From: CADEFX01 sp963840425
GTDB taxonomy: Bacteria; Pseudomonadota; Alphaproteobacteria; Rhizobiales; Hyphomicrobiaceae
Assembly: GCA_963840425.1 (NCBI GenBank)
Contig: CAWIYZ010000014.1
Coordinates: 186,001 to 250,000, forward strand
Reading direction: 5' to 3'
Length of the DNA stretch: 64,000 nt
Position 1 is the first letter of the stretch. Each line of letters starts with the position of its first letter. The position numbers were made by a program, and so were the translations under genes. Under the pieces are notes generated by a model, which ran no database searches, was not told the DNA's origin, and was given only the letters and a program-made list of their open reading frames with translations. Shown piece by piece: positions 34,996 to 44,272 of this stretch.

Positions 34996-36337
34996 GCTTG
35001 AGCCCTTCGTCGCCGCCCGGCACCACGACGAGCAACGCATCGAGCGTCCGTTGCAGCGCGCCGGACAGCGATTTCAAAGCCTCGCCAGCGCATGTGCGCA
35101 CGCGATCCAGCTCATCGGGATCGGCTGCCAGAGCGAGCACGCACGATGCGAGCGCATCGGCAGACCTCACCTCGCGTGCACCGCCGCGTGCCAGCAGCGC
35201 GCCGTAGGCATCAGCGAAATTGGTCCAGTTGGGCCCCGTCACAACGGCCGCGCCGTGGCGGATGGCCTCGATCGGATTCTGCCCGCCCCTGGCAACGAGC
35301 GATCCGCCGACGAAGGCGACCGGCGCCAGAGCGTAGAGCGTGCCTAGCTCGCCGATGGTGTCAGCGACATAGATGTCGGTGCGCTGGTCAGGCAGCTCGC
35401 CCAGGGAACGCCGCGCGACGTTGAGCCCTTGGGCCTGAAGCATCTCGGCAACCGCTGCGCCGCGCTCAGGATGGCGCGGAGCAAGGATCGTGATGAAGCC
35501 CTCGAGCGAGCGCGCGAGCGTGCGGTGTGCAGCGGCGACGATTGCCTCCTCGCCGTCGTGGGTGCTGGCGGCAACGAGGCGTGGCCTTCCGGCCAGCGCA
35601 GCCTCGAGCCGCTGCAGCTCTGCTGCGTCGACCGGCGGCGGCGGTGCGTCGATCTTGAGATTGCCTGCCGCGAACGCGCTCGGCGCGCCGAGCTCGGCGA
35701 ACTGCCGCGCCAAGAGCTCGCTCTGCGCCAGCACGATCCTGAAACGGGAAAACAGCGCACGCGCAAAACCCGGCCGCCGCCGCCATCGCTCGAACGACGA
35801 CTGCGACATGCGCGCGTTGACGAGGGCGAGGGGAATGCGCCGGGCATCACTCTCGATGACGAGGTTGGGCCAGATCTCCTGCTCGATGAAGACAGCGAGG
35901 GCTGGCCGCCAATGATCGAGAAACCGTCCCACGAACTCGGGTGCATCCAACGGCACGTATTGGTGTATGGCGCCGGCCGGCAGACGGGTGGCTGCAAGCC
36001 GGGCCGAGGTCACAGTGCCTGTGGTGAACAGCACCGACAGCCCCGGGCGCCGGGCCAGCAGGGCTGCGATCAATGGTAGCACCGCATTCGTCTCCCCCAC
36101 GCTGGCCGCGTGAAACCAGACGACAGCACCCTCCGGACGCATTGCCGCAGGCTCACCCAGCCGCTCGCCGCGCCGCAGAGGATCTTCCTTGCCGCGCTGC
36201 GCGCGCAACCGCAGGATGAGGCCAGCCGCAGGGCGCGCAAGCGAGGTCAGCGTGCGGTAGACGGTAAGGGCAAGACCTCGCTCGGTCTTGAGCCCCGAGC
36301 TCTCCAGCGGGCTGACCATTCTGTTGATATGGCTCAT
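34985..36337 (-). CDS. waaA: 3-deoxy-D-manno-octulosonic acid transferase WaaA (KdtA)
   Basis: Adds KDO to lipid IVA at the inner membrane. About 450 residues from ATG 36337. WFHAASVGETNAVLPLI is the nucleotide-sugar domain start. FIEQEIWPNLV contains the conserved Glu. FVGGSLVARGGQNPIEAIRHGAAVVTGPNWTNF is the C-terminal GT30 signature. An upstream extension to 36421 is open but unlikely; ATG 36319 is another option. It forms an operon with lpxK. Confidence 0.93.
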   Translation of the reverse strand: MSHINRMVSPLESSGLKTERGLALTVYRTLTSLARPAAGLILRLRAQRGKEDPLRRGERLGEPAAMRPEGAVVWFHAASVGETNAVLPLIAALLARRPGLSVLFTTGTVTSARLAATRLPAGAIHQYVPLDAPEFVGRFLDHWRPALAVFIEQEIWPNLVIESDARRIPLALVNARMSQSSFERWRRRPGFARALFSRFRIVLAQSELLARQFAELGAPSAFAAGNLKIDAPPPPVDAAELQRLEAALAGRPRLVAASTHDGEEAIVAAAHRTLARSLEGFITILAPRHPERGAAVAEMLQAQGLNVARRSLGELPDQRTDIYVADTIGELGTLYALAPVAFVGGSLVARGGQNPIEAIRHGAAVVTGPNWTNFADAYGALLARGGAREVRSADALASCVLALAADPDELDRVRTCAGEALKSLSGALQRTLDALLVVVPGGDEGLKRAS

Positions 36338-36498
36338 TGGGCGGGCCTTGCGCCCGCGACGGTGCTGTTGCTCCGCGTTTCTATAGCGGATATTAACCGC
36401 GTGCCAAGCGCGGCAATTCAACGCCTACGCACGACCGGCTCCGGTAACAAGACTGTCGTCTCGTTTGCTGTGATTCGCAAATTCGAACTTCGGACGCA

Positions 36499-37236
36499 GT
36501 GGCCAAATTCGCAAAAAAATATCGCCGGATCGTTCGTCAGCAGGTCCACGGCGTGCGCGAGGCCATCAGCGAGGCAGCGCCGCCCTGGGCGCGCCGCCTG
36601 TTCGGACCTGTCGTTCACTACGCCGACATGTTGTTCGTGGACCATGGCGTATTCCGGCTCGCCTACCAGAACCGCTACAAGCTGGCGGACGGAGCGTGGC
36701 GGTCGGCCCAACCTGCACCGCACCAGGTCAGCCAGCTTGCGCGCATGGGTATACGCACGATCATCAACCTGCGGGGAGCACGGTACTGCGGCAGCTACTG
36801 GCTCGAGCGCCAGGCCTGCGCGCGCAACGGCATTCACCTCGAAGACTTCCAGATACGCTCGCGCGCCGCACCGTCGAAAGCGGAGATCTTCGCGGCGCGC
36901 GACCTGTTCCAGCGCATCGAGTATCCAATGCTCATGCACTGCAAATCAGGCGCCGACAGGGCAGGTCTCATGAGCGCGCTCTATCTCATCGTGCGCGAGA
37001 ACCTGCCCGTCGAAAAGGCAAGAGCGCAGCTCAGCCTGAAATACGGCCATGTGCGCCAAGCCGGGACCGGCATCCTCGACCACTTCTTCGAGCGCTATCT
37101 CCAGGACAATGCGCGGGCACCAATCCCATTCTTCGAATGGGTTGCGCGCGTCTACGACCCCATCGAGGTCGGACACTCGTTCAGCGCCAAGCGGTGGGCG
37201 AACGTGCTGGTCGATGGTGTTCTGCGGCGCGAATAG
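36499..37236 (+). CDS. tyrosine/dual-specificity phosphatase family protein
   Basis: 245-residue predicted cysteine phosphatase with the P-loop MHCKSGADRAGLMSAL (HCxxGxxR, catalytic Cys and Arg) and the general-acid region IRTIINLRGA. Related genes lie beside waaA in other rhizobia and may dephosphorylate a lipid or protein involved in envelope biogenesis, but the substrate is not known. Start is GTG 36499. It is divergent from waaA and convergent with the DUF4170 gene. Confidence 0.85.
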   Translation: MAKFAKKYRRIVRQQVHGVREAISEAAPPWARRLFGPVVHYADMLFVDHGVFRLAYQNRYKLADGAWRSAQPAPHQVSQLARMGIRTIINLRGARYCGSYWLERQACARNGIHLEDFQIRSRAAPSKAEIFAARDLFQRIEYPMLMHCKSGADRAGLMSALYLIVRENLPVEKARAQLSLKYGHVRQAGTGILDHFFERYLQDNARAPIPFFEWVARVYDPIEVGHSFSAKRWANVLVDGVLRRE

Positions 37237-37258
37237 TCAGCCCCGAGAGGCGACAGCG

Positions 37259-37525
37259 TCAAGATCGGCTCTGGCCCGCGCCGGTTGCTTCCGGATCCAG
37301 CAGCCGGTGCATGTGCACGATGAAGTAGCGCATTTGAGCATTGTCGACTGAGCGCTGCGCCGCCGCCTTCCAGGCCTTATAAGCCTCCGCGTAGTTGGGA
37401 TAGATGCCGATGATATCGAGCCCCTGCAGGTTGGTGAACTCGATCGTGTCCAGCGCTCTGAGCTCGCCGCCGAACACGAGGTGAAGAAGCTGTTTGGCCG
37501 GTTTCTCGGTGGCTGGCGCGCTCAT
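37259..37525 (-). CDS. DUF4170 family protein
   Basis: 88 residues from ATG 37525. LLHLVFGGELRALDTIEF, GIYPNYAEAYKAWKAAAQRSVDNA and MRYFIVHMHRLLDPE together match the whole DUF4170 domain. The function is unknown; the family is often found near waaA in Alphaproteobacteria. Confidence 0.88.
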   Translation of the reverse strand: MSAPATEKPAKQLLHLVFGGELRALDTIEFTNLQGLDIIGIYPNYAEAYKAWKAAAQRSVDNAQMRYFIVHMHRLLDPEATGAGQSRS

Positions 37526-37751
37526 GTCCGCTCCTTGTCCCTGAGATGAACGCCGTGACACACTTAATTTACGTCGTCTTTTAATTGGATCTGAAGCGTT
37601 GCGTGCGACATTTGCATTACGAACGTGATCGCTGAAGAACGGTCGCTCGGAAGTCCACAGGGTGGTTGCGAGGCCCGGCTGCGCTGAATCCTTTGGCGAT
37701 TCGGACGGCTGGGCTTTTCGCTTTTCCGAATACCGGCGAATTTCTCGATCA

Positions 37752-38720
37752 TCACACTAGCGCGCCCACGGCAGCGTCCGCCACGAGAGCGGCAAAGAAG
37801 ATCCAGCCAACGAGACAGTTCGAGCGGAAACGGTGCAGGCAATTGGCCGGATCGTCGATGTCGAGCGTCGCGACCTGCCAGGCCAACTGTACAGCCACGA
37901 CGGCGAGCGCTACGCCGACAATGACGTGTGCCCCGCCCAGGAAGCTCGCGGCCGCCCAGAGCAACACCGCCCCGCCATAGAAGACGACGAGGCACGCCTG
38001 CGTCGATGACCCGAGCCGCAGCGCGCTCGACTTCAGCCCGAGCGTCTGGTCGTCCTCCTTGTCCTGATGGGCATAGATGGTGTCGTAGCCGATGGTCCAC
38101 AGCACCGAGCCGGCATAGAGCAGGAGTGCGGGCAGCTCCAACGTACCCTTGACTGCGGCCCAGCCCATCAGCGCGCCCCACTTGAAGGTGAGGCCGAGCA
38201 CCACTTGCGGCCAATAGGTGTAGCGCTTCATGAACGGGTAGATCGCGATCAGAGCGAGGGAGGCGATGCCGAGCAGGACAGTGAAGCGGTTGAACTGGAC
38301 CAGCACCAGGAAGCCGAGCAGCGACAGCACGACCATGAAGACTTTGGCGGCGGCGACACTGACCTGGCCGGAAGGAATCGGCCGGTTGCGCGTGCGCGCC
38401 ACGCCGGCATCGTAGTCGCGGTCGACGATGTCGTTATAGGTGCAGCCGGCGCCGCGCATGACGAAGGCGCCGATGGCGAACAGCACGACGTACCAGGGAC
38501 TCGGATAGGGGCTGCCCTGCGACAGCTCAGCCAGTGCGAGCGACCACCAGCATGGAAACAGCAAGAGCCACGCACCGACGGGCCGGTCGAAACGCGCCAG
38601 CCGCAAATAAGGCCGCCAGGCCGGCGGCGCCCAACGGTCCACCCAGTTGCCCGGCGCCGCATCCGGCAGAAGGGGCGCAGCGGCAGCTTTGAGGTCCCCG
38701 GATGGCCTGCGTTCGATCAT
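37752..38720 (-). CDS. ubiA: 4-hydroxybenzoate polyprenyltransferase UbiA
   Basis: Membrane enzyme of ubiquinone synthesis that prenylates 4-hydroxybenzoate. It has 322 residues, eight or nine membrane segments, and both Asp-rich motifs: NDIVDRDYD and DTIYAHQDKEDD, which bind the Mg-polyprenyl diphosphate. The ~225 bases between it and the DUF4170 start hold no supported gene. It is divergent from rsmE. Confidence 0.95.
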   Translation of the reverse strand: MIERRPSGDLKAAAAPLLPDAAPGNWVDRWAPPAWRPYLRLARFDRPVGAWLLLFPCWWSLALAELSQGSPYPSPWYVVLFAIGAFVMRGAGCTYNDIVDRDYDAGVARTRNRPIPSGQVSVAAAKVFMVVLSLLGFLVLVQFNRFTVLLGIASLALIAIYPFMKRYTYWPQVVLGLTFKWGALMGWAAVKGTLELPALLLYAGSVLWTIGYDTIYAHQDKEDDQTLGLKSSALRLGSSTQACLVVFYGGAVLLWAAASFLGGAHVIVGVALAVVAVQLAWQVATLDIDDPANCLHRFRSNCLVGWIFFAALVADAAVGALV

Positions 38721-38828
38721 CGTCTCAAGCTAGCGGGCGAGGCCAGCGGCGGCAATGCGCCGCCAGGCTCGTTCCAGCGGATGCTCGGCCTGCTGGAGGC
38801 CGCGTGAAGCCCGCGCTATGACAGGCGC

Positions 38829-39572
38829 ATGGCCGACAGATACGACTTCAACGCTCAGCGTCTTTACCTGACCGCCGACCTTGCATCCGGCGCCGTCGTT
38901 GCCTGCTCCGGCGAGCAGGCCAACTATCTCGTCAACGTGCTGAGGCTGGGTGACGGCGATGGGCTTCTCGTCTTCAACGGGCGCGACGGCGAGTGGCGGG
39001 CGCGCCTTGAGCGGCGCGGGCGGCGCGACGTCGCTCTCCAGATCGTGGACCAGGTCCGGCCGCAGCAGCCAGGCCCCGACCTGCACTACCTGTTTGCGCC
39101 GCTGAAGCATGCGCGCCTCGACTACATGGTGCAGAAGGCGACCGAGATGGGCGCATCCCTGCTGGCGCCTGTGCTGACGCAGCGAACCAACGTCGCACGC
39201 GTCAATCTCGAGCGCATGCGCGCCAACGCCATCGAGGCCGCTGAGCAATGCGGCATCCTGCGCATCCCCGAGGTGGTCGAACCACGCAAGCTAGAGCCCG
39301 TGCTCGCAGCGTGGAACCCCGTCCGCAGGCTGGTGTTCTGTGACGAGGGCGCGGCAACGCGGGACCCCATCGCAGCGCTGCGCGCGATCGCTCCTGGCCC
39401 AGTGGCCGTGCTGATCGGACCCGAGGGCGGCTTTGCTCCATCCGAGCGCGAGTCGCTGCTGGCCCGGCCGTTTGTCGTGCCCATCGCCCTCGGCCCGCGC
39501 ATCATGCGCGCCGATACGGCCGCCGTGGTGGCACTCGCACTCGTGAATAGCGTGCTCGGAGACTGGCGCTGA
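38829..39572 (+). CDS. rsmE: 16S rRNA (uracil1498-N3)-methyltransferase RsmE
   Basis: SPOUT-class methyltransferase of 247 residues. PUA-like N-terminal domain, then the knot domain with YMVQKATEMGASLLAPVLTQRT, VLIGPEGGFAPSE (SAM loop) and LGPRIMRADTAAVVAL. The length and motifs are standard. Precedes gshA, as in many rhizobia. Confidence 0.95.
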   Translation: MADRYDFNAQRLYLTADLASGAVVACSGEQANYLVNVLRLGDGDGLLVFNGRDGEWRARLERRGRRDVALQIVDQVRPQQPGPDLHYLFAPLKHARLDYMVQKATEMGASLLAPVLTQRTNVARVNLERMRANAIEAAEQCGILRIPEVVEPRKLEPVLAAWNPVRRLVFCDEGAATRDPIAALRAIAPGPVAVLIGPEGGFAPSERESLLARPFVVPIALGPRIMRADTAAVVALALVNSVLGDWR

Positions 39573-39672
39573 GGCCGTCTGTCAAGGCTGGGCGGAGGGC
39601 TTGTCTCGGGCTCAAGGCCCGTCCATAACATGGCCACGCTTCGCCCCCTGGGCGTTCAGCCAGGAAGTCTGC

Positions 39673-41056
39673 ATGTCGACACGCCAGGATGGCGAACCTG
39701 CTCCGCTCGTGCGATCCCGCCAGGACTTGGTCGACTGGATCGCCGCCGGCTCCAAGCCGGCTTCGGCCTGGCGCATCGGCACCGAGCACGAGAAAATCGT
39801 CTTCCGCACGGACGACCATCGACCTGTTCCCTATGAGGGACCGCGCGGCATTCGCGCCATCCTGGAGGCGCTGATTGCACGCTACGGCTGGGAGCCGATC
39901 ATGGAGGGCGACAACATCATCGCCCTAAAATGGCCGCACGGCGATCCGGCGGCCACCGTGTCGCTCGAGCCCGGCGGCCAGTTCGAGCTCTCGGGCGCGC
40001 CACTCAGCGACATCCACGCCATCGGCGAGGAGACGCAAGTCCATCTCGACCAGGTCAGCGCCATCGGCAAGGACATCGGTATCGGTTTTCTCGGCATCGG
40101 CTTCTCGCCGAAATGGACGCTCGAAGAAACGCCGGTGATGCCGAAGCGGCGCTATGCCGTGATGACGGGCTACATGCCCAAGGTCGGCAAGCGCGGCCTG
40201 GACATGATGTACCGGACGGCCACGATCCAGGTGAACCTGGACTTCGGCGACGAGGCCGACATGGTCAAGAAGCTGCGCGTGTCGCTGGCGCTGCAGCCCA
40301 TCGCCACTGCCATCTTCGCCAGCTCGCCCTTCACGGAGGGGCGGCCGAACGGCTTCAGGTCTATGCGCAGCGAAGTGTGGCGCGACACCGATCCGGGCCG
40401 CACCGGCATGCTGCCGTTCGTGTTCGAGCCCGGCATGGGCTTCGAGCGCTACGTCGACTATGCGCTCGATGTGCCGATGTACTTCGTCTACCGCGACGGC
40501 AACTACATCGACGTGTCCGGCGCATCGTTCCGCGATTTCCTGGCCGGCAAGCTGGCGGCCATGCCCGGCCAATACCCGACGGTCGCCGACTGGTCCGATC
40601 ACCTGACGACCCTGTTCCCCGAGGTGCGCATGAAGCGCTTCCTGGAGATGCGGGGCGCCGACGGCGGCCGGTGGCGGCGCATATGCGCGCTGCCGGCATT
40701 CTGGACCGGCCTTCTCTACGATGCTGCCGCGCTCGAGGCGGCCTGGAGTCTCGTAAAGGATTGGAGCGCAGAGGAGCGGCAAGGCCTGCGCAACGATGTG
40801 CCGCGCAGCGCGCTCGCCACGCGTTTTCGCAAGGGCACGGTGCAGGACATCGCCCGCGAGGCCATGCGGATTGCCGCCGACGGCTTGAAGGCGCGGCGGC
40901 GCCTCAACGTCAAAGGCGAGGACGAGCGCGTTTTCCTGGCGCCGATCCAGAGCATCGTCGAACTCGGGACGCACCTGGGCCGACGATCTGCTGGGGCATT
41001 TCGAGAGCGACTGGCGCGGCGATATCGATCGCATCTTTACCGAGCACGCGTTCTGA
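39673..41056 (+). CDS. gshA: glutamate--cysteine ligase, plant/alphaproteobacterial type (3' frameshift)
   Basis: First step of glutathione synthesis. From ATG 39673 (MSTRQDGEPAPLVRSRQDL) it shows RIGTEHEKIVF, LEPGGQFELSGAPLSDIHA and YMPKVGKRGLDMMYRTATIQVNLDF, all typical of the plant-like GshA family. After DERVFLAPIQSIVELG the continuous frame becomes nonsense. One surplus base around 40960-40971 restores RTWADDLLGHFESDW, GDIDRIFTEHAF and a stop at 41056, giving about 460 residues. Only the last 30 residues are affected. It is most likely a sequence error or a very recent mutation. Confidence 0.88.
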
Positions 41057-41059
41057 CCG

Positions 41060-41978
41060 GTGCCGATGCCGGCGCTCGCACATCTCAATGCGACCTTCGG
41101 CAAGGCGGGGGCGATCGAATTTCAATCAAGTCCGCTCGGCGGCATTGTCGCCCGTCTGATCTCCGGTGGGGACAGGGCAACTGTCGCAGTGCAAGGCGCG
41201 CAAGTGCTGAGCTGGCACCCCAAAGGACATGATGAAGCTCTGTGGCTGTCGCCGATGGCCAAGCTCGGCACTGGTAGTCCGGTGCGCGGCGGCATTCCGG
41301 TCTGCTGGCCGTGGTTCGCCGTGCATCCGCAGGATCAGTCCAAGCCTCTCCACGGCTTCGTGCGGACACGGGACTGGGACGTAATCGAGAGCAGTGTTTC
41401 CCAGAGCACGGTGAGGGTCGTTTTCAGAACGCAAACCAGACCGGACGATGCGGTGCTGTGGCCGCATTCTGCTGAAGTGACGCTGGCGGTCGAGCTTGGA
41501 TCAGTGTTGAGGCTGAACTCTTACGACGCGCAATATCGGCGCTGCCGCTCTGCCGCTCACGCAGGCGCTGCACAGCTATTTTCGTGTCGGCGATATCGAG
41601 CGTGTGCATGTCGAAGGGCTCGGCGGGCTCGAGTACATCGACAAGGTCGACAATAACAGCCGCAAGACCCAGGCCGGCACCAACCTTCGCATCGACCGAG
41701 AGGTGGACCGGATCTATCTCGGCGATACGGCCACGGTAGCGCTGGTCGATGCGGCGCTCGGCCGGCGCATCGATGTTGTCAGCAGCGGCAGCTGCTCCGC
41801 AGTCGTCTGGAATCCGTGGGTGGAGAGATCGATGCGCGTCGCCGATATCGGCGCCGGCGGCTATCGCACCATGCTGTGCATCGAAACCGCCAATGCCGGC
41901 GACGACATCATAAAGCTCGAGCCCGGCGGCGTTCACACGCTCCGGGCTCGTCTCAGCGTCAGCGCTTTGGAAGCTTAA
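41060..41978 (+). pseudogene. D-hexose-6-phosphate mutarotase (YeaD-like), frameshifted
   Basis: Aldose-1-epimerase-fold protein. The first frame gives MPMPALAHLNATFGKAG to KGHDEALWLSP, GGIPVCWPWFAVHP and HGFVRTRDW, typical of the YeaD family. After about 41517 the sequence continues in the next frame: TTRNIGAAALPLTQALHSYF, then GLGGLEYIDKV, and on to ARLSVSALEA. The joined length of about 305 residues is normal, and one surplus base around 41515-41523 explains it. It starts 3 bases after gshA. Real pseudogene or sequence error cannot be told apart here. Confidence 0.8.
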
Positions 41979-42499
41979 GTCGACGGTCCGCCGTGCATGC
42001 CGGAGTTGTCGAGATCGGGCCGCAACTCGTTGGCGTCGTGCGCGCGACGCACGCGGCCATCCAGGAAAGCGCCCTGCTCGACCGACAGCACCTGATGATG
42101 CACATCGCCCTCGACCTTGGCGCCGGTCTGCAGCACGACGCGCATGCCGCGGATGGTGCCGGCCACCTCGCCGCGCACGACCACGCTCTCGCCGGACACG
42201 ACGCCCGTCACCCGGCCTTTCTCGCCGATGATGACCTCGCTGCCGACCACATCGCCGGTGATGTCGCCGTCGACCTGCAGGATTCCCTTGGAGATGATGC
42301 GAAGACCCTGGCCGACGATGGTCAGATCATTGCCGATGATCGAGCGCGCCTGCCCGCCGCCGCCCTGCTGCGGCGCGACCGGGGGTGGCATGCTCCTGGA
42401 ATCGGGTGCGGTGTTGGCGGCCGCGAGCTTCAGGGCATCGAACGGCCGCGGCTCGTTGCTGTTGGGCTTTGGCTCCTGACCCGATTGACGCGTGAACAT
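41975..42499 (-). CDS. bactofilin family protein
   Basis: Cytoskeletal polymer-forming protein (DUF583). 174 residues: a disordered N-terminus, then the beta-helix core from about 53 to 150 (IIGNDLTIVGQGLRIISKG, LQVDGDITGDVVGSEVII, GVVSGESVVVRGEVAGTI) with the hydrophobic six-residue periodicity of bactofilins. Bactofilins organise cell-wall enzymes and envelope structures. It is convergent with the mutarotase and overlaps its end by four bases. Confidence 0.92.
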   Translation of the reverse strand: MFTRQSGQEPKPNSNEPRPFDALKLAAANTAPDSRSMPPPVAPQQGGGGQARSIIGNDLTIVGQGLRIISKGILQVDGDITGDVVGSEVIIGEKGRVTGVVSGESVVVRGEVAGTIRGMRVVLQTGAKVEGDVHHQVLSVEQGAFLDGRVRRAHDANELRPDLDNSGMHGGPST

Positions 42500-42650
42500 A
42501 TGTATCGGCCCCCTTGAGACCCGTTGGATACTGCAGACCCGTTGAACTTCCCTTCGTGGGACGAAAGAACGATGCCCGCGTGGTGGAATTGTGGCCTTAA
42601 TCTCGGACGCAGGAAAAGCCCTCGTGCGTGCCGAACACCCAGGCTTCGTG

Positions 42651-43451
42651 TTAACCTTTCAAGCCGGCAGTGAAGGCGGTGAGCAGCACGTTCACGGACT
42701 GCGGCGTCTCCAATTGCGGGAAATGCCCCACGTCCGGAACGGTTTCGATGCGCGCCCGAGGCACGGCCCCACGGATGAAATCGAGATAGGGGGAGCTCTG
42801 GCCCTTGGCCAGAGACCGGCGCTGGCGCTTCTCATCCTGGTAAGTGCTCTGGATCAGCATCAGCGGCACTTTCAAACCAGCCAGCGTCGCGTCCATCTTC
42901 TCGGCATCCCAGCGGCCGATGTCGGCAAACAACGCGCCGGCGATATCGGCCGGCCTGGCGGCTGCACGCGCAATGATCGCCTCGGCTTTGGCTTTGTCAT
43001 AAGCCGGGCTGAACATGGCCGCGAACAGGGGCTTGACGAAGGTCTGGAAACCCACAGCGGCGATCTGGTCCCGCGTTGCCTCGTGCGCCTTGGATCCCGC
43101 GGCGCCGAGCCGGCTGCCATCGACCAGAACGATGCCGGCCACCGACGCGGGTGCGTTCAGTGCCGCCTCCAGCACAACGCGGCAGCCCATGCTATGGCCG
43201 ACGAGGATGGACGGGGGCAGCTCGAGCGCAGCAAGCAGGTCCGCGACCTCGCGCCCGTGCGTCTCGATACGGCCGTGCTCGGGCCTGCCCGGCGTCTCGC
43301 CGTGCGCGCCGAGGTCGACCGCGATCGTGGTGTGCTTGGGCGCGAGATGCGCCACCTGAGCGTCCCAATCGCTGCGGGCGCAACCGAAACCGTGCACAAA
43401 GACAAAGGGCGGAGACCCGCTTCCCACGCGGGTATATTCGATGCCGGCCAT
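42651..43451 (-). CDS. alpha/beta hydrolase
   Basis: 266-residue serine hydrolase from ATG 43451 (MAGIEYTRVGSGSPPFVFVHG). ILVGHSMGCRVVLEAAL holds the nucleophilic Ser, and VPDVGHFPQLETP the catalytic His. It resembles esterases and non-heme haloperoxidase-like hydrolases; substrate unknown. There is no signal peptide. Confidence 0.85.
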   Translation of the reverse strand: MAGIEYTRVGSGSPPFVFVHGFGCARSDWDAQVAHLAPKHTTIAVDLGAHGETPGRPEHGRIETHGREVADLLAALELPPSILVGHSMGCRVVLEAALNAPASVAGIVLVDGSRLGAAGSKAHEATRDQIAAVGFQTFVKPLFAAMFSPAYDKAKAEAIIARAAARPADIAGALFADIGRWDAEKMDATLAGLKVPLMLIQSTYQDEKRQRRSLAKGQSSPYLDFIRGAVPRARIETVPDVGHFPQLETPQSVNVLLTAFTAGLKG

Positions 43452-43631
43452 GCTGGCGTTTCCTTTTTGGCAAGATGTTGATCGGCTGCAAGATGTTGTA
43501 TCGGCTGCTTGTGGCCGCGCCACCACATCAGGCTAATGCAACCAGGCGGGCGCGTCGATGTCGCATAGCCTTCGCGCCAGACCTGTGCCAAAATTTGTAA
43601 TCGTCGGAAACAATTGAAAGGAGGTGATCCA

Positions 43632-43712
43632 ATGTCGAGTGGGATTGCGAAGCTGTCGCTGCAGCCGAAGCGGATCTCGCGGACAGAGGAGCAGCCTCCT
43701 TACTCCGCCTGA
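43632..43712 (+). CDS. 26-residue peptide with a full-length Shine-Dalgarno sequence
   Basis: Encodes MSSGIAKLSLQPKRISRTEE followed by QPPYSA and a stop. The ribosome binding site AAAGGAGGTGATCC (43617-43630) complements essentially the whole anti-Shine-Dalgarno tail of 16S rRNA, which is exceptional. Codons near the end contain CCTCCTT (43695-43701), which complements AAGGAGG of that same site, so the RNA can fold to hide it. A strong terminator follows at 43782-43815, giving a short stand-alone transcript. The peptide is basic then acidic, and not hydrophobic. The function is unknown; it could be a regulatory leader, a small RNA or a real microprotein. Confidence 0.55.
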   Translation: MSSGIAKLSLQPKRISRTEEQPPYSA

Positions 43713-43781
43713 TCAGCCTCGTAAGCAGGCTCCCCTTCGGGTCGAGCCTGCCGAGGGCCGCAGGGCATCGAATCTCACGAG

Positions 43782-43815
43782 AGGCCGCCCCACACATCGA
43801 GGGGCGGCCTTTTTT
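43782..43815 (+). terminator. rho-independent terminator of the tiny-ORF transcript
   Basis: A 10-base-pair stem AGGCCGCCCC / GGGGCGGCCT with a 9-base loop, followed by TTTTTT. It lies 70 bases after the 26-residue ORF. Confidence 0.85.
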
Positions 43816-43860
43816 GTTGTTCAGAATGGAAGGCGTTGGACCTGCAGACTCAGGCTCACG

Positions 43861-44124
43861 CTACCAACGCACGTTGACATCCACGAACGGTGCCTGCACG
43901 CGTACGCGCCGACGGTCGGAATCGACATCTACGTTGGCATAAGGCGCATCGACCTGTACGCGCCGGCCAGCCTCGACGCGCGTGTAGGGCGCCTCGACCT
44001 TGACGCCCGGCTTGCGCGCCGGTTTGCCGTCGTCGCCCTGGCCAGCGAGCGCCGACAACGCCGTTACGCCGCCCACGACGAGGGCTGCGGCAGAGATGAA
44101 AAAGGTCCGCGGCGACAATGACAT
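43861..44124 (-). CDS. small secreted protein with three VxVxAPY repeats
   Basis: 87 residues: a signal peptide (FFISAAALVVGGVTALSALAG), then three short units VKVEAPYTRVE, VQVDAPYANVDVD and VRVQAPFVDVNV spaced about 17-18 residues apart. Alternating hydrophobic positions suggest beta strands. It is exported to the periplasm or beyond. It is not recognised as a named family. Start ATG 44124; ends at VRW-stop. It is divergent from the methyltransferase downstream. Confidence 0.65.
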   Translation of the reverse strand: MSLSPRTFFISAAALVVGGVTALSALAGQGDDGKPARKPGVKVEAPYTRVEAGRRVQVDAPYANVDVDSDRRRVRVQAPFVDVNVRW

Positions 44125-44272
44125 GATGCGATCCTCTCTGGCATTGCTCTAAGCTAGTCATTTGGCAGGCGCAGCCATCGCAATCAAGGGCTTAGCCTGC
44201 GGCGCTCACGCGCAGGCCAAATTCGGGGTAGGCTCGGGTTTGCATCTCCGCTCAGCCTGAGAGGGAGGCTCC

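Noticed and set aside
37564..38214. 216-codon minus-strand frame between DUF4170 and ubiA
   Set aside because: Most of it is a frame-shifted reading of ubiA. The free part (37526-37751) shows nothing protein-like.
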